64,000 nt of DNA from assembly GCF_019679475.1 (NCBI RefSeq), contig NZ_JAIEZP010000001.1, forward strand, positions 2,604,001 through 2,668,000, given 5' to 3'. The stretch comes from Hyphomonas sediminis. GTDB lineage: Bacteria; Pseudomonadota; Alphaproteobacteria; Caulobacterales; Hyphomonadaceae. A program made the position numbers and the translations under genes. Below, piece by piece: positions 19,807 to 27,478 of this stretch. The notes below the pieces were generated by a model, which did no database searches, had not been told where the DNA came from, and saw only the letters and a program-made list of their open reading frames with translations. Within the stretch, counting starts at the first letter, position 1. Every line of letters begins with the position of its first letter.

Positions 19807-19829
19807 CCCACGAGCTTTTGGTTCGTGGG
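19807..19829 (-). promoter_or_regulatory. Stem-loop in the rpmF leader
   Basis: A 7-bp perfect stem CCCACGA/TCGTGGG has a 9-base loop and lies 26-48 bases upstream of the rpmF ATG on the minus strand. It could be autoregulatory or an upstream terminator. Confidence 0.35.
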
Positions 19830-19935
19830 AAAGCGGGCCTGTTAACGCAGGCAGGCGGGGATGGCAAGCGCGAAACGGCAGGATTTTCCCGCCCTGGCGC
19901 AGGGATAGGGGATTTCCCCAGGCCCGGACACAAAA

Positions 19936-19958
19936 TGGCCGGCCAATGAGGCCGGCCA
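19936..19958 (-). terminator. Rho-independent terminator in the rpmF-phosphatase gap
   Basis: A perfect 9-bp stem TGGCCGGCC/GGCCGGCCA (19936-19944 with 19950-19958) is followed on the minus strand by TTTTGTG. It lies 215 bases past the stop of the histidine phosphatase, so it ends either that operon or a short RNA made in the gap. Confidence 0.7.
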
Positions 19959-20173
19959 AGGTATGCAAGAAGGACGCCGGCGCTTCGCCCTGGCAACTGC
20001 CTGATATGGCTCTGCGCCGACAGTTTTAGTTAATACGGGAATGAGTCTGAATGGTGACGCTGCGGTGACGTTATCTGGGGTTCAGGTTCGGGATCACTCG
20101 CGCGTGAGGGGAATGGCCCGAAGTGCCGGAAGGCGCAGACGGGGCGCGCTGCTCTGCCTGGGCTAACGCCGCC
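19959..20173. other. Gene-free stretch between histidine phosphatase and terminator
   Basis: I see no convincing ORF here. On the minus strand a transcript starting in or running through it would end at the 19936 terminator. It may be a long 3' UTR or hold a small RNA. It does not match tmRNA, 6S, RNase P or SRP RNA by eye. Confidence 0.4.
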
Positions 20174-20911
20174 CTATTCCTCCGCAGGCCGGGTGAAGAT
20201 GGCTTCGAGGCTGCGCAAGTTCATCCCGTTTTTCAGGTAGTTAGCGGGCGTCAGGTTCACCGCCTTGATCACGCCGCGCTCAACCACGGTGCCCTCCCCG
20301 CTCTCGGCGGGCACCAGGTCGAAGTCGAGAATATTGATGCAGCCGGTGTCCTGCTCGAAGCCCGCACTGGCGCCGAGCGGCGCGCCGATAATGTCGGCCA
20401 GCAGCATCCGGTTCACGACCTCGTGAGCGACAACCAGCGCTGATGCCCAGTTTGGCCGGGCCAGAAGCGCCGCCAGACCCTCACGGATGCGAATCAGGGC
20501 GTCGGCGAATCGCTCGCCGCCGGGAAGGAACTCCGCCCCCTGCTCGCCGGCCTGTTCGAAGGTGAAGGTCATCACCGCCGCCAGATGCTCGGCGGAATGG
20601 AAGTCCATATAGCTGCCCGAACGCAGCTCGCCCCAGCGGCCGTCTTCCTCCAGCGCCGGGGCGCCGGGATGCTGGGCGAGGACGAGTTCTGCCGTCTGGC
20701 GCGTGCGGGTGAGGCCCGAGCAGAGCGCCAGATCGAAATGCACTTCGGAGAGGGCGATGCCCGCCGCGCGCGCCTCCTCTTCACCCCGCTCCGTCAGCGT
20801 GGCGACCTTGGGATCGCGCGCGGCGCGCACGGCCGGGGACGTGTAGTCCACAAAGCCGTGCCGCATCAGATAGATGCGCCGGCGCCCGGTGGTGCCGGGC
20901 AGCGCGCTCAT
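20174..20911 (-). CDS. Histidine phosphatase family protein (phosphoglycerate-mutase-like)
   Basis: A branch-1 histidine phosphatase of 245 residues. The catalytic RHG is at residues 17-19 (YLMRHGFVDY), a second Arg is in CSGLTRTRQTAEL, Glu is in WGELRSGSY, and the second catalytic His is in ALVVAHEVVNRML. The ATG at 20911 overlaps the stop of the CaiB/AMACR gene (TGATGAG), so the two are translationally coupled. Its substrate is unknown; the partner suggests a phosphorylated intermediate linked to acyl-CoA metabolism, but this is only context. Confidence 0.87.
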   Translation of the reverse strand: MSALPGTTGRRRIYLMRHGFVDYTSPAVRAARDPKVATLTERGEEEARAAGIALSEVHFDLALCSGLTRTRQTAELVLAQHPGAPALEEDGRWGELRSGSYMDFHSAEHLAAVMTFTFEQAGEQGAEFLPGGERFADALIRIREGLAALLARPNWASALVVAHEVVNRMLLADIIGAPLGASAGFEQDTGCINILDFDLVPAESGEGTVVERGVIKAVNLTPANYLKNGMNLRSLEAIFTRPAEE

Positions 20912-22008
20912 CAGCGGGAGACGCCCCAATCCTTGAGGATCTCTTCAGTGTGCTCACCCAGGCCCGGCGGGCGGCCCTGAATGGCGCCCGGCGTGGCCGA
21001 GAAGCGCGGAGCCGGCGCGGGCTGAACCACGCCTTCGATCTCGACGAAAGTGCCGCGATCTGTGTTGTGCTTGTACTTCGGCGCGTCCGCCATGGAGAGC
21101 ACCGGCGCGTAGCAGATGTCGGTGCCTTCCATGATCTCGTTCCACTCGGCCTGGGTCTTGGTCTTGATGACTGCCATGACCTTCTTCTTCAGCTCCGGCC
21201 ACTGGGCGCGGTTCATCTGGGCGTCGAAAGCAGCATCGGTGAGGCCGGCCTTCTCCCGCAGGATGGCGTAGAATTGCGGCTCGATGGAACCGATGGACAC
21301 CCATTTACCGTCCTTGGTTTCGTAGGTGTCGTAGAAGTGTGCGCCGCCATCGAGCATGTTGGCCTCGCGGTCGTCGGTCCACACGCCCATGGCGCGCATG
21401 CCCCAGAACATGGCCGTCAGCGACGCCGCGCCGTCAGACATTGCCACGTCAATCACCTGGCCCTTGCCGCCATTCTTTACATTGATGATCGCCGCCAGCA
21501 GGCCCATCGCGAGATAGAGCGCGCCGCCACCATAATCGCCGACAAGGTTCAGCGGCGGACGCGGGCGGCCATCGCCATCGCCCATCGCATGCAGGGCGCC
21601 GGTGATGGCGATGTAGTTGAGGTCATGGCCCGCCGAATGGGCGAGCGCGCCATGCTGGCCCCAGCCGGTCATGCGGCCATAGACCAGCTTCGGATTGCGC
21701 GCGAGGACCACATCCGGCCCGAGGCCGTTGCGCTCCATCACGCCGGGACGGAAGCCTTCGATCAGGCCGTCTGCCTGCTCGATCAGCTTCAGGGCGACTT
21801 CCACGTCTGCCGGATCCTTCAGGTTCAGGCCGATGGAGCGGCGGCCACGGCCAACGACATCCGCCGCATGGCCCGGCTTGCCACTGCCCGGACGGTCGAT
21901 GCGGATCACGTCCGCGCCCATGTCAGACAGCAGCATCCCGCAGAACGGCCCAGGCCCGATGCCTGCAAATTCCACAATTCTGACGCCTGCGAGGGGCCCC
22001 TGAGCCAT
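20911..22008 (-). CDS. CaiB/BaiF family CoA transferase, alpha-methylacyl-CoA racemase-like
   Basis: A 365-residue family III CoA-transferase-fold protein. Residues matching the AMACR/MCR active site are visible: His128-Asp129 in AGHDLNY, Asp158 in LVGDYGGGALYLAMGLLAA, and Glu in FYDTYETKDGKW. This favours an alpha-methylacyl-CoA racemase (epimerising 2-methyl acyl-CoA, used in branched-chain or sterol side-chain degradation) over a CoA transferase. It is the first gene of an operon with the histidine phosphatase and is divergent from the PopA-like gene. Confidence 0.9.
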   Translation of the reverse strand: MAQGPLAGVRIVEFAGIGPGPFCGMLLSDMGADVIRIDRPGSGKPGHAADVVGRGRRSIGLNLKDPADVEVALKLIEQADGLIEGFRPGVMERNGLGPDVVLARNPKLVYGRMTGWGQHGALAHSAGHDLNYIAITGALHAMGDGDGRPRPPLNLVGDYGGGALYLAMGLLAAIINVKNGGKGQVIDVAMSDGAASLTAMFWGMRAMGVWTDDREANMLDGGAHFYDTYETKDGKWVSIGSIEPQFYAILREKAGLTDAAFDAQMNRAQWPELKKKVMAVIKTKTQAEWNEIMEGTDICYAPVLSMADAPKYKHNTDRGTFVEIEGVVQPAPAPRFSATPGAIQGRPPGLGEHTEEILKDWGVSR

Positions 22009-22045
22009 GATTAGTCTCCCTTATGTCCAGTTCGTAATGGTCGAG

Positions 22046-22060
22046 TTAGCGGAACTTTAA
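22046..22060. promoter_or_regulatory. CtrA-like site TTAG-N7-TTAA
   Basis: In the 141-base divergent gap between the AMACR-like gene and the PopA-like gene, TTAG (22046-22049) and TTAA (22057-22060) are spaced by 7 bases, one mismatch from the CtrA consensus TTAA-N7-TTAA. A single near-match can arise by chance. Confidence 0.25.
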
Positions 22061-22149
22061 GAGCGTAAAGAGCAAAAGGAAGGGGTGCCGCGACGTCGCG
22101 TCCGGCCAATCCCAAGCGAGTTTTCAGCGAGTTTCAGGCGCGTACCAGC

Positions 22150-23412
22150 ATGCTGGATTTTTCATTCTACGATCCTCCGATTGAGGTGGCTGCGGGTTCG
22201 CCGCGCCTTGAAATGATCGTCGCGCGCCTCAAGGCGGCGGGCCTGCGCCCCTATGTGGCCAGCGAGAAGCTCGACTTCTCGGTTGCAGACCCCCTGCTGG
22301 TCGATGTCGACAGCGCGAGCCCGCAAACCGTGACCCATCTCGCCCGCGCCGCGATGATCGGCATGCCCCGCCAGATCGTGCTGGTGAACACCGCCGGCGC
22401 GCAGGTGCCCCGCATCGAAGGCGCGGTTCACCTGCGTCAGGATAAAGACCTCTCCACCCTGCGCAGCCGCCTGGCCGCGCTGGCCCGCCGGGGCAGCCGC
22501 CAGCGCGAAGCTGCCATCCGCCGCGAGAGCGCGCAGGAACTGGGCGCCAGGCTGCCGCCGGTCGATGTCGATGCTGTTCCCGCCCTGCTCTATCTGGGAG
22601 ACGGATCCCCCTTCTTCCTGTCGCTGCAAGGCGCCCTGCGCCAGCGCGAAGTGGAGCTGACGGCGGCCTTCTCCCGCCCCACAGCGCGCCAGCATATGGC
22701 CAGCAAGCGGTTTGCCGCCGCGCTGATCGATCTCAGCATGGCGCAGGAAGATGCCGGTGGCATGGGCCGCTGGATCTCAGAGGAAGATGGCCTGGCCGGC
22801 CTGCCGCTGATCGTCATCAGCCGTCCGCAGGCAGAATATACCGAGCGCGAGCTGGCCCTGCTGAGCCATGCCAGCGAAATCATCGATCCGGCAGAAGACG
22901 ATGACGTGATCGTCTCGATCATCGAAACGCTGTGCCGGCGCCTGCATGCCAATGCGCCGATGATGCCCCTGCCCGGCCTTTCCACGCTGAAGGTGACCGA
23001 TCTTGTTTCCGGCCTCTTCACGCGGGGCTTCTTTGAAGCGCACCTGCCCCGCCAGATGCAGGTGGCCCATGAGCAGGCCGAAGCGTTTTCCGTGCTGACC
23101 CTGCGGCTGGATGTGGACGCGGCGAAATCCCTGCCGGCCCAGAAAGCCGCCGGCGAGGTTATCCGCCGCCTCATCCGCGACACCGATTTTGCCGCGCTGG
23201 CAGAGCCCGGCGTGTTCGTCATCTCGCTGCCCGCAACGCCCTATCGCGGCGGCGTGCGCCTTGCCGAACGGATTGCGGACGGCTTCTCCCGCGCGGGCGA
23301 CGCGGCGGGCTTCAGCTGGCGCGTGACCGAGCGGCGCAATTACCACACGCCGCAAACGCTGCTTTCAACCGCGCTGATCGGCCCGTTCGTGCGCGCCCGT
23401 ATCGCGGCCTAG
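22150..23412 (+). CDS. popA: PopA-like divergent Rec-Rec-GGDEF protein (c-di-GMP effector)
   Basis: A 420-residue protein with the architecture of PleD/PopA: receiver-like domain 1 (about 1-115), receiver-like domain 2 (about 140-260, VPALLYLGDGSPFFLSL...LIDLS...LPLIVISR), and a diverged GGDEF domain (about 280-420, beginning KVTDLVSGLFTRGFFEAHL). The active-site motif is EPGVF (residues 352-356) instead of GGDEF, so cyclase activity is not expected. The inhibitory I-site RxxD is kept as R343-D-T-D346, exactly five residues before, so it can probably bind c-di-GMP. This is the signature of Caulobacter PopA, which helps direct CtrA degradation by ClpXP. The assignment is by architecture, not database search. 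Convergent with mfd, sharing CTAG at the stops. Confidence 0.7.
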   Translation: MLDFSFYDPPIEVAAGSPRLEMIVARLKAAGLRPYVASEKLDFSVADPLLVDVDSASPQTVTHLARAAMIGMPRQIVLVNTAGAQVPRIEGAVHLRQDKDLSTLRSRLAALARRGSRQREAAIRRESAQELGARLPPVDVDAVPALLYLGDGSPFFLSLQGALRQREVELTAAFSRPTARQHMASKRFAAALIDLSMAQEDAGGMGRWISEEDGLAGLPLIVISRPQAEYTERELALLSHASEIIDPAEDDDVIVSIIETLCRRLHANAPMMPLPGLSTLKVTDLVSGLFTRGFFEAHLPRQMQVAHEQAEAFSVLTLRLDVDAAKSLPAQKAAGEVIRRLIRDTDFAALAEPGVFVISLPATPYRGGVRLAERIADGFSRAGDAAGFSWRVTERRNYHTPQTLLSTALIGPFVRARIAA

Positions 23413-26400
23413 TCTTCGCTCAGCAGGCCGCTTTTCATCGGCTTGGCCCATTTGTCTTCCGGCGCCGCCGCCTTGCGCGAAGGCATGGCAGCAACAGCAT
23501 CCGTAGAAGCGGGCGAAACAATCCCGCAAGCCGCTTCCAGCTCCCGCAGGAACGCCTTCGCGCTCGACAGGCGGCGCTCCGGCGAGCCACCCATGCCGGA
23601 ATGGACGAGCTTTGAATCCGGGCGCAGCTTCAGCTGGCTCGGCCGCGTGCGGACGATCTGCATCAGCTTCTGCGGGTCCATAATGGTGTCTGTGCGGAAG
23701 GTGAAAACAGCGCCCTTCTCGCCAGCGTCCAGCTTGGCAATGCCCAGCGCCTTGCAGGAAACCTTGATCGCCGTCACGTCCAGCAGCTGGCGCGTTGCAT
23801 CCGGCAGCGGGCCGAACCGGTCGATCAGCTCGGCAGCAAAGGCTTCGCGGTCCTGCGCGGTCACGATGTCCGACAGGCGGCGATAGAGCGACAGGCGGAC
23901 ATTGAGATCGTCCACATAGTCTTCCGGGATGAGCACGGCGACGCCGAGATTGATCTGCGGCGACCAGTCGTCCGCCACATCGCCCTCATCGGTGGCGCCT
24001 GCGCGCAGGGCTTTGACCGCGTCTTCCAGCATCGACTGGTAAAGCTCCACGCCAACCTCTTTCACCTGGCCGGACTGCTGGTCGCCCAGCAGGTTGCCCG
24101 CGCCGCGCATATCGAGGTCGTGGCTGGCGAGCTGGAAACCCGCGCCAAGGGAGTCGAGCGACTGCAGCACCTTGAGGCGTTTCTCGGCGCTCTCGGTGAT
24201 GACCTTATCCTTCGGCGTCGTGAAGTACGCATACGCACGAAGCTTCGAGCGGCCCACGCGTCCACGCAGCTGGTAAAGCTGGGCAAGGCCGAACATGTCG
24301 GCGCGGTGTATGATCAGCGTATTGGCGCGCGGAATATCAAGACCGCTTTCAACGATGGTGGTCGAGAGCAGAACGTCATACTTGCCTTCATAGAAGGCGG
24401 TCATGATGTCTTCCAGCTCGCCCGCCGCCATCTGGCCGTGGGCCACGATGAAGGAAACTTCAGGCACATGCGTGCGCAGGAAGTTTTCCAGCTTGTCGAG
24501 ATCGGTAATGCGCGGCGCCACATAAAACGCCTGCCCGCCGCGATACTTCTCGCGCAGCAGCGCTTCGCGCAGCGTGACGGTGTCTTCCTCGGTGATGTAG
24601 GTGCGCACCGAAAGCCGGTCGACCGGCGGCGTGGCGATGATCGAAAGATCGCGGATGCCCGTCAGCGCCATTTGCAGCGTCCGCGGAATGGGCGTTGCCG
24701 AAAGCGTGAGGACGTGTACGTCCGATTTCAGCTCTTTCAGGCGCTCCTTGTGCTTCACACCGAACCGCTGTTCCTCGTCCACGATCATCAGGCCAAGGCG
24801 CTTGAAATTCATTTCCTTGGCGAGCACGGCATGCGTGCCGACCACTACGTCGACCGTACCTTCGGCCAGGCCGTCACGCGTTTCCACCGCTTCGCGCGTG
24901 CTGACAAAGCGCGAGAGCGGGCGCACCTTGATGGGCCAGCCGGCGAAGCGTTCTTCAAAGGTCTTGAAATGCTGACGGGCGAGCAGCGTCGTCGGCGCAA
25001 TCACGGCCACCTGCTTGCCGCTCATGGCCGCGACGAAGGCGGCGCGCAGGGCGACCTCTGTCTTGCCGAAGCCCACATCGCCGCAGACGAGACGGTCCAT
25101 CGGCTTGCCGGAGGAAAGATCGCTGATCACGTCCTCGATGGCGGACAGCTGGTCGTCGGTTTCCTCATATGGGAACCGCGCGGCGAATTCTTCATAGAGG
25201 CCCTGCCCGCTCTGAACGGACTCGGCGCGTTTCAGCTCGCGGGCCGCTGCGATGTTCATCAGCTCGGCGGCCATCTCCAGGATGCGCTTCTTGGCCTTGG
25301 CCTTGCGCGTCTGCCAGCTGACGCCGCCCAGCTTGTCGAGCTGGCCTTCGGCATCCTCGGAGCCATAGCGGCTGATGAGATCAATGTTCTCTACCGGGAT
25401 GAAAATCATGTCGCCGCCCGAATATTCGAGCTGCAAGCAGTCATGCGGCGCGCCGGTCACTTCCAGCGTCTTGAGGCCGACATATTTGCCCACGCCATGA
25501 TCGACGTGCACGACAAGATCGCCCGGCGTCAGCGAGGTGGCATCCGTTATGAAGCTCGCCGATTTGCGCTTCCGGCGCGGGGCAGCCAGACGGTCGCCCA
25601 GAACATCCGCCTCGGAAATCATGGCGATGCCCGGCAGGCTGAAGCCTTCCTCGATGGGCACTTCGGCAACCGTGAAGTCCGTCTTCATGGCCGCGTCCAT
25701 CGTGTGGACCTGCGCGAGGCCTTTCAGGCCGTGATCGGTCAGCACGTTGATGAGGCGGTCTGCCGAGCCGGTCGACCAGGCGGCGAAGACCACCGGCTTG
25801 CCGGACGCATACAGCGTGCGCGCATGGGCGATCACAGTCTCGAAGATGTTTTCGTCCGAACGCAGACGTTCAGGCGCAAAGTCCCGCCCCCGGCGCCCGC
25901 CCATGTCGAATGTGTTGGGCGAAGGCTCAGACGGCGAAAACCGCACCACGGCATGGGTCGCCAGCAGGTTGTCGAGTTCTTCAAGGTCGAGATAGAGGCG
26001 CCCCGGCGGCAGCACGCGCGCCTTGCGGATGTCGCCGCCGCCCGCCTCAAGACGCGCCGCGTAATAGTCCGCCGCCTGCGCAAGACGCTCATGCGCCGCT
26101 TCGCTGGAAAGGTGGCCCAGGCCGATCAGCGCGTCTTCGCCGATATAGCCGAACAGTGTGTCGAGATAGGGATGGAACAGCGCGAGCCAGGATTCCACGC
26201 CCTGCCGGCGGATCGAGGCGCGGGCCGCCTCATACATCTGGTCGCCGGATGGGGGACCGAACGTCTCCAGGAACCGGTCGCGGAAGGCGGCCAGCACATT
26301 GTCATTGAACAGGATCTCACTGACCGGCGCGAAGGTGACCGCCTCGGCCTTGCCGGTGGAGCGCTGGGTTTCGGTATCGAAGGTGCGGATGGTCTCCAGC

Positions 26401-26975
26401 ACGTCGCCAAAGAAGTCGAGCCGGAAGGGCTCCTGCGCTGTGGGCGGGAAAATGTCGATGATGCCGCCGCGCACCGCATACTCGCCCTGCTCACGCACGG
26501 TGCCCGAGCGGATATAGCCGTTGAAGGCGAGATATTCGGTGAGGTCGTCCGCCTTCACCGTTTCGCCGGTGCGGATCGAGAGGGAGGCTTTCTTCAGCGT
26601 CTCCAGCGGCGCGGCGCGCTGCACCAGCGAACCTGCCGTGGTGATCACCAGCAGCGGGCCCTGCGATTTCTCATAGCGCGAGATGCGCGCCAGGCCCGCG
26701 CAGCGGCGGGCGGCAACAGCCGGCGTCGGGCTGATCCGGTCATAGGGCAGCACGTCCCAGCCCGGCAGGTCCACCTGCTCCAGTCGCGGCGCCGCAAACA
26801 GCGCCATGCGCCGCGCAGCCTGCGCCAGCCGGTCGTCGCGCGCCACGTAAACGCCGATGCCGCCGCGCTTCTGAAGCGCTTCGCAGAAGACGATCAGGTC
26901 GGCGCCAAACGGCGCTCCGGCAAAAGCGGTTGGTCCGCTCGAGGATGAAAGGACATCAGCGGGTGTCATGGGCAT
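23409..26975 (-). CDS. mfd: Transcription-repair coupling factor Mfd
   Basis: Mfd removes stalled RNA polymerase and recruits UvrA. At 1188 residues it is full length: UvrB-homology modules in the N-terminal third, the RNA-polymerase-interaction domain (TPGDLVVHVDHGVGKYVGL, about residue 490), the translocase with Walker A GDVGFGKTE and DEEQRFG, motifs SATPIPRTLQMAL and YQLRGRVGRSK, and the TRG and C-terminal UvrA-binding regions. The start MPMTPADVLSS is the only good one. The N-terminal gene neighbour is sdhE. Confidence 0.98.
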   Translation of the reverse strand: MPMTPADVLSSSSGPTAFAGAPFGADLIVFCEALQKRGGIGVYVARDDRLAQAARRMALFAAPRLEQVDLPGWDVLPYDRISPTPAVAARRCAGLARISRYEKSQGPLLVITTAGSLVQRAAPLETLKKASLSIRTGETVKADDLTEYLAFNGYIRSGTVREQGEYAVRGGIIDIFPPTAQEPFRLDFFGDVLETIRTFDTETQRSTGKAEAVTFAPVSEILFNDNVLAAFRDRFLETFGPPSGDQMYEAARASIRRQGVESWLALFHPYLDTLFGYIGEDALIGLGHLSSEAAHERLAQAADYYAARLEAGGGDIRKARVLPPGRLYLDLEELDNLLATHAVVRFSPSEPSPNTFDMGGRRGRDFAPERLRSDENIFETVIAHARTLYASGKPVVFAAWSTGSADRLINVLTDHGLKGLAQVHTMDAAMKTDFTVAEVPIEEGFSLPGIAMISEADVLGDRLAAPRRKRKSASFITDATSLTPGDLVVHVDHGVGKYVGLKTLEVTGAPHDCLQLEYSGGDMIFIPVENIDLISRYGSEDAEGQLDKLGGVSWQTRKAKAKKRILEMAAELMNIAAARELKRAESVQSGQGLYEEFAARFPYEETDDQLSAIEDVISDLSSGKPMDRLVCGDVGFGKTEVALRAAFVAAMSGKQVAVIAPTTLLARQHFKTFEERFAGWPIKVRPLSRFVSTREAVETRDGLAEGTVDVVVGTHAVLAKEMNFKRLGLMIVDEEQRFGVKHKERLKELKSDVHVLTLSATPIPRTLQMALTGIRDLSIIATPPVDRLSVRTYITEEDTVTLREALLREKYRGGQAFYVAPRITDLDKLENFLRTHVPEVSFIVAHGQMAAGELEDIMTAFYEGKYDVLLSTTIVESGLDIPRANTLIIHRADMFGLAQLYQLRGRVGRSKLRAYAYFTTPKDKVITESAEKRLKVLQSLDSLGAGFQLASHDLDMRGAGNLLGDQQSGQVKEVGVELYQSMLEDAVKALRAGATDEGDVADDWSPQINLGVAVLIPEDYVDDLNVRLSLYRRLSDIVTAQDREAFAAELIDRFGPLPDATRQLLDVTAIKVSCKALGIAKLDAGEKGAVFTFRTDTIMDPQKLMQIVRTRPSQLKLRPDSKLVHSGMGGSPERRLSSAKAFLRELEAACGIVSPASTDAVAAMPSRKAAAPEDKWAKPMKSGLLSED

Positions 26976-27002
26976 CTCGTTCTGGGTGGCCGCCCGGATG
27001 GA

Positions 27003-27266
27003 TCAACCACCGCGTGGGGCGTAGCGGAAGGCGATCAGCTGGTCCAGCACCGGACCCTGATAGTTGGCCGGAACAGGCTCCCGGCTCACAAGCCAGGCAA
27101 ACATTTCCCAGTCGGCCACGTCGAGCAGGCGTTCGAACTCGTCGAGCCCGGCCTCGTCCAGCGAATCAAGATGCGCGTCGGCAAAGCTGCCGATGAGGAG
27201 GTCCAGCTCCCGGAAGCCCCGGCGCCAGGCGCGGAATTTGAGCTTGCTGCGGCGAGAGTCTTCCAT
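27003..27266 (-). CDS. sdhE: FAD assembly factor SdhE (succinate dehydrogenase assembly factor 2)
   Basis: A small protein (87 residues) that helps attach FAD to succinate dehydrogenase SdhA. The family motif RGxxE is present in AWRRGFRELDLLIGSFAD, and WEMFAWLVSREPVPANY is also characteristic. I chose the ATG at 27266 (MEDSRRSKLKF). The frame runs open to 27401, but that part overlaps inverted repeats and is not conserved. It is just upstream of mfd on the same strand and divergent to recG, the usual alphaproteobacterial order. Confidence 0.93.
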   Translation of the reverse strand: MEDSRRSKLKFRAWRRGFRELDLLIGSFADAHLDSLDEAGLDEFERLLDVADWEMFAWLVSREPVPANYQGPVLDQLIAFRYAPRGG

Positions 27267-27292
27267 GACGCCTCTGGTCCTTCTGCGGGCAG

Positions 27293-27366
27293 AAAAACTC
27301 CAACGCCGTTGGAGTTTCCTTGGAGGAAAATGGCCGCTCGTTGGAGGAACGGTTGGAGTTTTTTCG
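27293..27366. promoter_or_regulatory. Clustered TTGGAG dyads between sdhE and recG
   Basis: A perfect palindrome AAACTCCAAC-GCC-GTTGGAGTTT lies at 27295-27317. Three more TTGGAG units follow within 45 bases. The palindrome sits about 29 bases upstream of the sdhE start and in the recG leader. A regulatory protein site or RNA structure is possible; no known consensus was recognised. Confidence 0.4.
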
Positions 27367-27478
27367 GCACTTATCCACGGGACAGGCGCGCGGCTATCCA
27401 CCTAGTTTCGCTGCTGGCGAAAGGCAATTGAAACGCCGCAGATTGTTCCGCGCCGCCCAGCCGCCTAAACTCCCCCCG

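Noticed and set aside
24120..26948. 942-codon open frame on the plus strand opposite mfd
   Set aside because: It is an antisense shadow caused by high GC at third positions. The translation is rich in Arg, His, Gly and Gln, has no domain, and mfd on the other strand is certain.
27371..27379. DnaA-box-like TTATCCACG upstream of recG
   Set aside because: One near-match without a cluster, dnaA, dnaN or a clear AT-rich unwinding region does not support an origin.
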